Shown here: piece after piece, positions 8,749 through 16,773 of the stretch
Layout of the letters: every line of letters begins with the position of its first letter
How positions within the stretch are numbered: position 1 is the stretch's first letter
Assembly: GCA_029211085.1 (NCBI GenBank)
Contig: JARGFW010000012.1
Location: forward strand, 1-52,681
Length of the DNA stretch: 52,681 bases
Direction: 5' to 3'
Source: Deferrisomatales bacterium
Lineage (GTDB): Bacteria; Desulfobacterota; Deferrisomatia; Deferrisomatales; JARGFW01
Notes under the pieces: model-generated
The model's input: only the letters and a program-made list of their open reading frames with translations
Database searches by the model: none
What the model was told of the DNA's origin: nothing
Translations under genes and position numbers: made by a program

Positions 8749-9978
8749 ATGCCAAGCAACGGCAAGAAGCGCATCCTGTTCGTGGCCGAGGCCGTAACCC
8801 TCGCCCATGTGGTGCGACTGGTGTCTCTGGCAAAGACGCTCGACCTCTCGCGGTTCGAGATTCATTTCGCCGCCGCCCGCTTCGACGAATTCGTTTTTTC
8901 CGGGTTTCACCCCCAGCGCTGGGCCATCCACTCCCTGTCCCCGGAGACGTTCCTGCGCTCCATCGAAACGGGATCGCGCCTGTTCGACTACGCCACCCTG
9001 GCACGGTATGTAGAGGAGGACCTCCGGGTCATCGATGCGGTCCAGCCGGATCTGGTGGTCGGCGATTTCCGTCTCTCCCTGGCAGTGAGCGCCCCACTGC
9101 GAGCCGTGCCCTACGCCACCCTCATGAACGCCCACTGGAGCCCCTTTCACGAGGGCAAACTGCCCCTGCCTGAGATTCCCCTGGTCCGCTACCTGGGGGT
9201 CCGCCTGGCAACGGTGGTGTTTTCCCTCGTGCGGCCGTTGGTCTCGGCATACTTCGCCCACCCCCTCAATACCTTGCGGCGACAACACAATTTGAAGCCC
9301 ATCGGTGGCCTGCGTCGAGTGAACACCTTCGCCGACCACACCTTGTATGCCGACGTTCCCGGGCTCGTCCCCACCGTCAACCTGCCGCCCAACCACCACT
9401 ACCTTGGGCCGGTGCTCTGGTCACCGGACGTGGCCCTCCCCCCGTGGTGGTGTGTGCTGCCGGAAGACCGGCCGAGCGTCTATGTGACCATGGGCTCCTC
9501 CGGACCAGCCGATCTGGTGCCCAACATACTGCAGGCGCTGGCAACACTGCCGGTGAACGTCATCGTGGCCACGGCTGGCCGATTCGATCTCGACCCTCTG
9601 GTTGACAATGCGTGGGGCGCCCCGTTCCTGCCTGGGGAACAGGCGGCGAGACGGGCGGAACTGGTGATCTGCAACGGCGGCAGCGCCACGGTCTATCAGA
9701 GTCTTGCCGAAGGGGTTCCCGTGCTCGGGATCGCGACCAACATGGATCAGTTCATGACCATGGCATGTGTGGGAAAAGCGGGGGCGGGGAGGCTGCTGCG
9801 GGCGGGGCAAGCAGGGGTAGAAGTGATACGAGCCACGGTGGCCGGAATGCTGGAATCCTCCGAATACCGGCGCAGCAGCCGTCAGGTGGCGAAGCAATTC
9901 GCCGAATACCAAGCGCCTAAACGCTTCCCTGCGCTGGTCGATCGGTGGCTGGAGGCGCCGTTGGTCACCACCGTCTGA
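8749..9978 (+). CDS. UGT/MGT-type glycosyltransferase
   Basis: A 409-residue GT-B fold glycosyltransferase of the macrolide/UDP-glycosyltransferase type. The C-terminal half contains VYVTMGSSGPADLVP (about 244-258) and the nucleotide-sugar-binding segment CNGGSATVYQSLAEGVPVL (about 308-326), followed by a TNMDQFM motif, all typical of this class. The N-terminal acceptor domain begins with ILFVAEAVTLAHVVRL. The ATG at 8749 lies two bases after the epimerase stop, arguing for translational coupling; the longer upstream frame overlaps the epimerase and is rejected. The usual substrates are small lipophilic acceptors, so it may glycosylate the product of the acyl/radical SAM genes using the sugar made by the epimerase. 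It ends 24 bases before the stop of the convergent acyltransferase, too close for a separate terminator. Confidence 0.85.
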   Translation: MPSNGKKRILFVAEAVTLAHVVRLVSLAKTLDLSRFEIHFAAARFDEFVFSGFHPQRWAIHSLSPETFLRSIETGSRLFDYATLARYVEEDLRVIDAVQPDLVVGDFRLSLAVSAPLRAVPYATLMNAHWSPFHEGKLPLPEIPLVRYLGVRLATVVFSLVRPLVSAYFAHPLNTLRRQHNLKPIGGLRRVNTFADHTLYADVPGLVPTVNLPPNHHYLGPVLWSPDVALPPWWCVLPEDRPSVYVTMGSSGPADLVPNILQALATLPVNVIVATAGRFDLDPLVDNAWGAPFLPGEQAARRAELVICNGGSATVYQSLAEGVPVLGIATNMDQFMTMACVGKAGAGRLLRAGQAGVEVIRATVAGMLESSEYRRSSRQVAKQFAEYQAPKRFPALVDRWLEAPLVTTV

Positions 9979-10002
9979 GCATCCACGGCCACTACAAGCC
10001 GT

Positions 10003-10686
10003 TCAGTCGGCACCTCGAGTCTGCACCTCCCCGATCTTCTTAGCTGGAATTCCTCCCCAGATCTCGTTGGGGGGGATCTGCGTGTCTTCAAGCACCAAGG
10101 CGCTTCCCGCCACCACGGAGTTCGCACCGACCGTGACACCCGGCTGCACCACGGCACGGCCACCGATAAACGCATTCTCTTCAATCACAATCGGCTTCAA
10201 GCTCAGTGTCCCCGGCATGATGGAGTGGGCGGTGATCAGGCACTCGCCGCCGAAAAACGCGTTGTCCTTGGCCGTAATCAGGTACGGTTCGATGAAGCGC
10301 CCCCCGATGGCCACGTTCTTGCCGATCCGAGAACCAAAGAACATGAAGAACGGGGGCCGCAGGAAGATCGGGAGGAACGGCAGGAATGCGGTGCTGCCCA
10401 TCTCGTTGACCGAGGTGTACAACTTCCACACGAAGAACTCCCGACTGTCCATGGAATACGTGCCGGGTCGGAACGGGTGCACCCAAAGCAGGATCCGCAG
10501 GCCGATGCCGGTTATACCCATGTACAATAGCGACCAAAGCAGCACGTCACCCAGCACGTGGTAGGGCCCCATCATGGCTCGGGTAGTCGGCGTCAGAAGA
10601 GACGCACCCCACCAGGCGATGGCCACATTGAGGGTGATCCAAGGAATGGCCACCAGATAGTCGAGAACGCTTGTTTTCAAAGCCAA
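10003..10686 (-). CDS. Membrane-anchored hexapeptide-repeat (left-handed beta-helix) acyltransferase
   Basis: A 227-residue protein with two hydrophobic N-terminal segments (about 10-30 and 45-68) followed by a left-handed beta-helix of hexapeptide repeats from about residue 118 (IGKNVAIGG, VIEENAFIGGRAVVQPGVTV, GANSVVAGSAL) and the closing IWGGIPAKKIGEV typical of hexapeptide acyltransferases. This fold transfers acetyl or other acyl groups, often to sugars or lipids. The membrane anchor resembles that of terminal transferase domains in some peptide-synthetase-like proteins, a weak impression. It converges on the glycosyltransferase gene and could modify the same product or an exopolysaccharide. 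The substrate is unknown. Confidence 0.75.
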   Translation of the reverse strand: MALKTSVLDYLVAIPWITLNVAIAWWGASLLTPTTRAMMGPYHVLGDVLLWSLLYMGITGIGLRILLWVHPFRPGTYSMDSREFFVWKLYTSVNEMGSTAFLPFLPIFLRPPFFMFFGSRIGKNVAIGGRFIEPYLITAKDNAFFGGECLITAHSIMPGTLSLKPIVIEENAFIGGRAVVQPGVTVGANSVVAGSALVLEDTQIPPNEIWGGIPAKKIGEVQTRGAD

Positions 10687-10798
10687 TCCTCACCCAATCT
10701 CCCCCCCCAGAATCGTAGCTTAGGTCGTTCCTCTGGGCAAGCCATTGAACAGACCTCCACCTACAAGGCATTGCCCAGGCTACGTTCAGAGAACGAAC

Positions 10799-10826
10799 GG
10801 GGCCCTCCTTTCTCAAGGAGGGCCCC
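10799..10826 (-). terminator. Strong hairpin downstream of PEP-CTERM gene
   Basis: A perfect 12-bp inverted repeat (GGGGCCCTCCTT / AAGGAGGGCCCC) with a TCTC loop, 52 bases after the stop of the leftward PEP-CTERM gene. The stem is strong enough for an intrinsic terminator although the T-run on the minus strand is poor. Confidence 0.65.
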
Positions 10827-10878
10827 ATTATTCCTTCAGGCGTCCTTGTCCAACCCGAGGGTTGGACAACTGGCCAGA

Positions 10879-11868
10879 CTACTTACGACGGCGCCGCGCC
10901 AAACCTGCCAGCCCCATGAGGCCGGAACCCAGCAGCACCATAGTTCCCGGCTCCGGTACAGCGGAGAGGGGGGTATTGGCATCCGCATTGTAGAGCAGAT
11001 CGCCCGGCACGAAATCGGGGCCCAACACCCCAGCAAAATAGGTGTACGGATCCAGGCCGATCTTGCCACCATCGAGCAACCTGTCATCCAGCGGGTCGTG
11101 CAGCTGAATGGTGGAGGTAATCTCGGTGCCCACCAGCGGCTCCAGGCTGTCCGGATCGGACTGGATGTAGGCTGTGTCGTACCAACTGATGGCACCCCTC
11201 ATTTGCACCGCGTTCGCCGCGCTGCCCGTGCCGAAGATCCCAGAAGTTCCATACAGAGCCGCTTCTAGGAACATATCACCGTCCGTCGCGCCTGCACCAG
11301 TTGCCACATCGTAGTTCATCGCCGTGTCATAGAACCACTTCATGGTGCCATTGACCCCGGTGAAGGCGATAATGTAATTACCAAACAGGGAAGGATCAGC
11401 GACAACCACAGCCGTCTCTATGGCGCTAATGGCAGCAGTGATCTCGAAGTTAGTGTTCAAATCCAATGTACCATCAGCGCCGAGGCCGGTGCCATCCTGC
11501 GCCAGGAAGTCCAGCAGACCGATCTGGGCGTGGATCCCGAAGGACAGCGTGTCGCCCGCCACCCCGAAGTTGGCGGTACCGGTGTTTGCCCCGCCGTAGT
11601 CAAAAAACTCGAACAGGGAGGTGGCACCCGTGGACGAGGACATGTCCGTAACGTTCGGAATGACAAGGTTTCCGGTCAGGCTGTTCCAGTCGAACTCCAG
11701 TGCATCAGTGATGTCATAGCTTCCGTCAAACCCTGTCCCAGTCCCATCGGAACTGAACTGGAAAAAGGTCTGATTGTTGATCGCCAGCGCCGGGGTAACG
11801 CACGCCACCCCCAGCACCGCCAGCGATACGGCGACCCCTCTCAGCAACGCAATCCGTTTCCTTTCCAT
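10879..11868 (-). CDS. PEP-CTERM sorting-signal protein, paralogue of the divergent gene
   Basis: A 329-residue secreted protein. It starts with a signal peptide (MERKRIALLRG then a hydrophobic run ending near TPALA) and ends with a classic PEP-CTERM sorting signal: AVPEPGT, a hydrophobic segment (MVLLGSGLMGLAGLA) and RRRRK. Exosortase is expected to cleave at the PEP motif and anchor or release the protein at the cell surface. The mature part is rich in Gly, Thr, Asp and Asn. AGGAGGAG ahead of the ATG at 11868 fixes the start; a longer upstream frame is rejected. The N-terminal region (QFSSDGTGTG, ALEFDWNSLTGN) and the segment before the tail (ADANTPLS) match the divergent gene at 12546, so the two are paralogues. 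A near-perfect sigma-54 promoter lies 110 bases upstream. The precise function is unknown. Confidence 0.92.
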   Translation of the reverse strand: MERKRIALLRGVAVSLAVLGVACVTPALAINNQTFFQFSSDGTGTGFDGSYDITDALEFDWNSLTGNLVIPNVTDMSSSTGATSLFEFFDYGGANTGTANFGVAGDTLSFGIHAQIGLLDFLAQDGTGLGADGTLDLNTNFEITAAISAIETAVVVADPSLFGNYIIAFTGVNGTMKWFYDTAMNYDVATGAGATDGDMFLEAALYGTSGIFGTGSAANAVQMRGAISWYDTAYIQSDPDSLEPLVGTEITSTIQLHDPLDDRLLDGGKIGLDPYTYFAGVLGPDFVPGDLLYNADANTPLSAVPEPGTMVLLGSGLMGLAGLARRRRK

Positions 11869-11978
11869 CTTCGCGCTCCTCCTTTCCCATCTCATGAGTG
11901 GCACCTCCGTCTTTGCCTGGGTACCCGTTGTCGTGACCACGCACATGGGGCGCTCGGCCCTGTCCTGGCATGTCTTTA

Positions 11979-11994
11979 AGCAACTGCCGTGCCA
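11979..11994 (-). promoter_or_regulatory. Sigma-54 (-24/-12) promoter of the PEP-CTERM gene
   Basis: On the minus strand the sequence reads TGGCACG-GCAG-TTGCT, a complete match to the sigma-54 consensus TGGCACG-N4-TTGCW, 110 bases upstream of the PEP-CTERM start at 11868. PEP-CTERM genes in other bacteria are known to be controlled by a sigma-54-dependent regulator (PrsR) acting at an upstream PEP-CTERM box; no such regulator is in this window. Confidence 0.8.
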
Positions 11995-12450
11995 CTTCCT
12001 TGCACCCCCCCGTATTCGACGGGAAAAGCTGCCATCGCGCGACGTTTATGCGGTTTTTCCCCCATTCTCTCCGATTCGTCGAGGACACCGGTGTTACTAT
12101 TTTTTCCACTATTGGGCATGCCGGAGGAGCAATCCGATGGTCCACGGCGTCACCGGTTTCGCTTGCACTATGGGCCCTGCGGCCGAAGGTCGCCTGTGGG
12201 GGGTGTGGACCTGCGATTCATGCCGCGGTTTTCGGCGCTGGAAGAGGGAGTGGCAACTGCCCAACGGGAGCGGATAGCTCCACCGACATCCCCTTGCAAG
12301 CTACAGATATCTTTGGATATTCGCACGTGGATCACGTTCGGAGAGGTTGGCGTAGTCGGTGCGACTATGCGGGTCGAGGCGGGGAGCCCGTTCCGGCACA
12401 GGTTCCGGGCCGGCTCCTTCGGCAGGCCGATTGTCGCTAGTCACTCTTTT

Positions 12451-12466
12451 GGGCACGCTACGTGCT
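12451..12466 (+). promoter_or_regulatory. Sigma-54-type promoter of the tail-less paralogue
   Basis: GGGCACG-CTAC-GTGCT keeps the invariant GG and GC with ten bases between them and the full GGCACG -24 element; two positions differ from consensus. It lies 79 bases before the ATG at 12546. Confidence 0.65.
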
Positions 12467-12511
12467 TGCGTCCCTTATATTGGACCATGCCTGGGGTGTT
12501 GTTCGACACAC

Positions 12512-12528
12512 GGGGGGGGTTCCCCCCC
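12512..12528 (+). promoter_or_regulatory. G8/C7 hairpin just upstream of a ribosome site
   Basis: Eight G, TT, then seven C form a near-zero-loop palindrome ending a few bases before AAAGGAG of the gene at 12546. In RNA it would be a very stable stem beside the ribosome site and could limit initiation or stabilise the 5' end; the homopolymer is also prone to length change. Confidence 0.45.
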
Positions 12529-12545
12529 AAGAAAGGAGAAGAGTG

Positions 12546-14057
12546 ATGAAGAGAGCGTTCGCTGCAATGACCGGTTTCGTAATGCTTCTGATCCCGTACG
12601 TCGGCGAGGCCACCTTTCAGACAGAGGTGCAGTTCAGTCCCGACGGGCTGGGGCTGATTGCCGGCTACCCCATCACCAACGTGCTCGAGTTCGACTGGTC
12701 CAGCGTGTCGGGAGACATGGTGCTAGTCAACCAGCTTCCGCTTCCGGCGACCGTTCGGAAGGGAACCGCGGGGGAAACCCAGGTCAACACCCTTGTCGAG
12801 TTCTTTGCGCAGGCGCAACTGGGGGACGAGGTGACCTTCGACGCCCATGTGAACACCCGCCTGGGCGCTTTTCTGGGGAATTCCAGCACCGTCTACCCCT
12901 CGGGATACGAAGTGACGGCCGCTGCGAGCTTCCGCGAAACGGGGGTGCTGCTGTCTCCTGGCACACTCCTGTTCCTGGCGATCAGCGGCAACGCAGTGTT
13001 CTTCGTCGACACCGCGGAAAACGCCGTGGTGGAAAGCGGCAGCGGCTTCACCGACGGCATCCCCATTCTCGAAGCTCAGTTTGACACCGTCGACGGCATA
13101 TACGCGACCGGAGGCCCCAGCGCGGTCACCGTGCTGTCCACTGTGACCAACTACGACCCCGCGTTCCTCGACACCGATCCCGCCGCCATGCGGACCCTGA
13201 CCAACGTCTCCATCGTGACTACCATCGAAGACCACGACCCGCTCCAAGACACCCTGGCGCCGGGGGGCACCGCGGGACTTGCCCTGTACACGGTCATGCC
13301 GGCGGATCTCGTGCTGAAGGCCGACGCCAATACGCCGTTTTTCGCTGAGGAAGAAGTGCTGCTGGGGTCCTGCCGGGTTACCGCTGGCGGCAACAAGGAC
13401 GGCGTCTACTGCCCCCTCAAAGCCAACGGCCTGCCGGACACCAAACTCTGTATGGAAGACATCTATCACACCTGGGGAGGGCAAGCAGGCGCCCCGCCGA
13501 CCGTGGACGGGAACTGGACCCACCACTACAAACCCAGCAGCCGGGAAAGTTTCAACTTCCATTCCAACGACCTGTTCTACATCGGCTGCAGCGACCCGGG
13601 CCCCTTCTGCGAACCGGCACGCCCCGCAGACAATCGGCAGATCGACTTCGCCGGCCTTGGCAAGTTCAATGCCACGAAAGGCTCTTTCGAAGCGTTCCCG
13701 GGTGGAGAGGTCTGCTTCATGGTCCACCTGGAAGACCTGGGTGAGCCCGGGCAGGGCGGGAAATGGCCGGTCTCCGTGGCGGAAGGTCTGGATTGCGAGC
13801 ACTGCCCCGGAACACCAGTGGTCAACGGGGATGCCTCGGACCTGACAACTCGAAGTGACTGCAGAGACTGCACCGATTACTACGAAATCCAGATCTTCGA
13901 CAGCCCGGCCAATGACGGACGGGTGTGTCTCGGTAACCGGATCTGGGTAAATGGCCAACCGGACACGGTCCGCTGCGGCGCAGGGGACCCCCAACTTGAC
14001 GGGTTCTTCACCCGTGCCGGCAATGTTCAGATGCACCCGGACAACAACGGCCCGTAA
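12546..14057 (+). CDS. Secreted paralogue lacking PEP-CTERM, with Cys-rich C-terminal domain
   Basis: A 503-residue secreted protein. A signal peptide (MKRAFAAMTGFVMLLIP, cleavage near GEA) precedes an N-terminal ~265-residue half homologous to the divergent PEP-CTERM protein (QFSPDGLGL, VLEFDWSSVSGDM, KADANTPFF). Exactly where that protein has its PEP-CTERM tail, this one continues for about 230 residues with roughly a dozen Cys (for example GSCRVTAGG, CMEDIYHTWGG, CEHCPGT, CRDCTDYYEIQIF). The later part (EDLGEPG, DYYEIQIFD) recalls beta-sandwich domains seen after surface anchors in other bacterial proteins, an impression only. AAAGGAG supports the ATG. With no anchor, the product should be released or periplasmic. 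It is followed at once by a perfect terminator hairpin. Confidence 0.88.
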   Translation: MKRAFAAMTGFVMLLIPYVGEATFQTEVQFSPDGLGLIAGYPITNVLEFDWSSVSGDMVLVNQLPLPATVRKGTAGETQVNTLVEFFAQAQLGDEVTFDAHVNTRLGAFLGNSSTVYPSGYEVTAAASFRETGVLLSPGTLLFLAISGNAVFFVDTAENAVVESGSGFTDGIPILEAQFDTVDGIYATGGPSAVTVLSTVTNYDPAFLDTDPAAMRTLTNVSIVTTIEDHDPLQDTLAPGGTAGLALYTVMPADLVLKADANTPFFAEEEVLLGSCRVTAGGNKDGVYCPLKANGLPDTKLCMEDIYHTWGGQAGAPPTVDGNWTHHYKPSSRESFNFHSNDLFYIGCSDPGPFCEPARPADNRQIDFAGLGKFNATKGSFEAFPGGEVCFMVHLEDLGEPGQGGKWPVSVAEGLDCEHCPGTPVVNGDASDLTTRSDCRDCTDYYEIQIFDSPANDGRVCLGNRIWVNGQPDTVRCGAGDPQLDGFFTRAGNVQMHPDNNGP

Positions 14058-14078
14058 CCCCTCAGAATTCATCTAGAC

Positions 14079-14111
14079 GGCGGGGGACGAAGACGGGCTT
14101 CGTCCCCCGCC
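14079..14111 (+). terminator. Perfect 14-bp terminator hairpin
   Basis: GGCGGGGGACGAAG / CTTCGTCCCCCGCC with a 5-nt loop, starting 22 bases after the stop of the Cys-rich secreted protein. No T-run follows, but position and stem strength fit a transcription terminator. Confidence 0.65.
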
Positions 14112-14334
14112 CTAGGAGTGCAACACGACTGTTCACCATAGAATCCTTCGAGAGACCTGACGTCCGCCCCAAGGCCAGTCGCCCCCCGTCCCTTCTCTTC
14201 ACGTTTCCAGGTCCTTGTGCCGATTTGGCATCCGATGGTAGTAGTTTCCTACACCGCAATCCTTCTGCACACGGGAATAGGGGTTCTACTCCGCTTCGCA
14301 CTAGGGCGACCTTCCCCGTGGTCTGGGAGATGAA

Positions 14335-16506
14335 ATGAGATTCTTTATTGCCTTGACCTTGGTCCTGGGCCTCTTGGCCTGCGCCAAGACCCCGCAAGAA
14401 AAGGCCTCCGCGCATAATGCCAAAGCTGAGTCCTACCTTCAAAAAGGGCAATGGCGGGAAGCGGTCATCGAACTGAAATCCTCACTGCAGGCGCAGCCTG
14501 ACGACCCGCAAATACTGTTCCTGCTCGGAGATGCGTCCCTGCGTATGGGGCAACCCAAGGAGGCCTACGTTGCGTTTTCCAAGGCGGTCGAACTGGATCC
14601 GGCCCACATCAACGCACAACTGGCACTAGGCAATCTGTTCTTGATCGCTAACTCGCCCGCACAGGCAAGGGATGCGGCAGAACAAGTGCTTGTTCACGAG
14701 CCTGACAACGCCAAGGCACACATCCTATTAGGCAAGGTTCTGATCAGAGGAGGGAACATCGAAAAAGCCATCGTTCATCTCTCTAAGGCGAAAACGCTGG
14801 CCCCTTCAGACCCGACACCGCGGACAGTGCTTGCCACCACGCTTCTGGTGGCCGGCAGGCATGAAGATGCCAGGCGAGAGATTGAAGCATTCTTGGAAAA
14901 CATCCCTGACAACGCGGATGCCTTGCTTCTCTTGGCACAGGTGGCCGAACTCACGGGTGACGAGCAGACAGTTCAAGATGCCTTTGCACGTTTGCGGGCG
15001 GCCGAGCCAGACAACCCGAAGGTGTGGACCGCCTACGGGAATCTCTACTTGACTCGGGGAGAGATCGAGAAGGCACTGCCTGCACTCCAGAAAGCAGCGG
15101 AATTCGACAAGACGGGCACGGGAGGGTGGGAGAAGTTTGCCGAGGTGGCACTACGCCACGGCGATCTGAACGCCGTCCGCATCGCGGTAGAAAAGATGCA
15201 GTCAAGAAATCCAAGAGGCCGAGGGACGGAATTTTACGGGGCCTTGCTTCTATTAGCGGAGGGAAAGACGGATGAGTCCGTAGCGAAACTCCGGGAAATG
15301 TTGAAAGAAGCCCCGGAATCACCTGAAGTTAATTACTATCTAGGATTGGCACTTTTTGAGAGTGGGAACGCAAATCTATCTAAAGAATACATCATAAAAA
15401 GTGTAAGCATACAACCTTCTTCGGATAAAGCACGCATTTTATTGGCAAACGTGCATTTTCAATTACGAGAATATAAGGAATGCATCACAGCTGTCAGTGA
15501 AATGACAAAGTCTGGTTCGATAAACTCTGAGGCGGCTGTTATCGCAGCGGCTTCTCTATATAACATGAATCAGACAGAGCGTGCCGCCAACCTTCTGGAT
15601 AAAGTGCTGGAAGCCGTCCCGAATAACATCCAGGCCTTGGAACTTCTCGCACGCTGCCGCTATCGGACAGGTGCCATTGATCAGTCGGTGGCTATTTTGT
15701 CCAAAGTGCTCTCCCTGCAACCGGAAAATCTCCGTGCCCTTCACCTAGCGGCACAGTTTCTCATGAAATCGGGTAAGATTGCCCAAGCAGCGACGCTGGT
15801 TGAAAGCCATATCGAAAAAAATGGGGAATCGGCCGGGGCGCTGGAAGTTCTCGCCATGGTCCACCTGAAATCTGGCGCCACGGATAAGTCCCGAGAGGCG
15901 GTAGAACAGGCGCTGAAACTGAATCCGAATGCTCCCTACGCCTACATCATCTTGGCACAAATCCATGAACGCGGCGGCGACCCCAAATCCGCCATCGCCG
16001 AACTGGACACCCTGCTCCGGGAAAAACCAAGCTACGCTAGGGGTTGGCTGGTCAAGGCCATGTTGCATGATACTCTTGGTGAGTACAAAACTGCCCAGGA
16101 AGCGCACCGCAAAGCACTCGACATCTCACCCGATCTGGTGCCGGCATTGAATGACCTCGCGGCTAGCCTCACGGATCATGGCGGGAATATTGACGAAGCC
16201 CTCAAGTACGCGGAACGTGCCCTTGAACTTGCCCCTGAATCACCAATAACAAACGACACGCTGGGTTGGATCTATGTTCTCAAGGGGGTCTACCTCAAGG
16301 GGTTGAGCCACCTGGAACCGGCGGCGGAAATGCTGAGCGACAATCCGGTGGTGCTATACCATCTGGCAAAGGCCTACGACGGCGCGAAGGAGCAAGGGAA
16401 GGCGACTGAAACCTACCGGAGGGCGCTTTCTCTCAGCGATGCATTCCCGGGCAGCAAAGAGGCGCGGAAGCGATTGGAGGCGCTCGCTTCTACTCCAGCA
16501 AAATAG
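14335..16506 (+). CDS. prsT: PrsT-type TPR lipoprotein of the PEP-CTERM system (copy 1)
   Basis: A 723-residue lipoprotein made almost wholly of tetratricopeptide repeats. The signal peptide MRFFIALTLVLGLLAC has a lipobox with Cys16, so the protein should be lipid-anchored. Repeats begin near residue 29 (AESYLQKGQWREAVIELKSS) and run to the end (for example YAERALELAPESPITNDTLG near 622-641). The pattern, including the CAKTPQEKA segment after the lipid Cys, matches the putative PEP-CTERM system TPR lipoprotein family PrsT, thought to be a periplasmic scaffold in exopolysaccharide or surface-protein assembly. GGGAGATGA precedes the ATG. A stretch around 15.34-15.56 kb is visibly richer in A and T than the rest of the gene. 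A second PrsT-like gene is at 28.3-30.6 kb. Confidence 0.88.
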   Translation: MRFFIALTLVLGLLACAKTPQEKASAHNAKAESYLQKGQWREAVIELKSSLQAQPDDPQILFLLGDASLRMGQPKEAYVAFSKAVELDPAHINAQLALGNLFLIANSPAQARDAAEQVLVHEPDNAKAHILLGKVLIRGGNIEKAIVHLSKAKTLAPSDPTPRTVLATTLLVAGRHEDARREIEAFLENIPDNADALLLLAQVAELTGDEQTVQDAFARLRAAEPDNPKVWTAYGNLYLTRGEIEKALPALQKAAEFDKTGTGGWEKFAEVALRHGDLNAVRIAVEKMQSRNPRGRGTEFYGALLLLAEGKTDESVAKLREMLKEAPESPEVNYYLGLALFESGNANLSKEYIIKSVSIQPSSDKARILLANVHFQLREYKECITAVSEMTKSGSINSEAAVIAAASLYNMNQTERAANLLDKVLEAVPNNIQALELLARCRYRTGAIDQSVAILSKVLSLQPENLRALHLAAQFLMKSGKIAQAATLVESHIEKNGESAGALEVLAMVHLKSGATDKSREAVEQALKLNPNAPYAYIILAQIHERGGDPKSAIAELDTLLREKPSYARGWLVKAMLHDTLGEYKTAQEAHRKALDISPDLVPALNDLAASLTDHGGNIDEALKYAERALELAPESPITNDTLGWIYVLKGVYLKGLSHLEPAAEMLSDNPVVLYHLAKAYDGAKEQGKATETYRRALSLSDAFPGSKEARKRLEALASTPAK

Positions 16507-16773
16507 TCATGGCGCGCGTAGGTCTGTGCCTGAACCGCCACAGCCAGCTTCCAGCACGGGCGGATGAGATGTATCCCTGCCCGCGGATCCAGAGCGCCGA
16601 CGCGGTGCGCAGCCATGAGGGGCACTTCTCCAGGATGAATCGTTTCATCGCAGCACCGATGAGGGCGTTTCCGACAGGCCATACGATATCATATATTGTT
16701 CAATAATTTTTTATGTGTTACGAGTATTGCAGCCCGCTACAAAGGAAAGAAATGCACAGATTCAGATTGGGGT

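Larger units (their letters stand above)
11869..12545. other. 677-base divergent control region of two secreted-protein genes
   Basis: No gene was recognised. It contains two outward-facing sigma-54-type boxes (11979-11994 leftward, 12451-12466 rightward), a long middle stretch that could carry activator sites, a G8/C7 hairpin next to the right-hand ribosome site, and the ribosome sites of both flanking genes. Confidence 0.6.
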
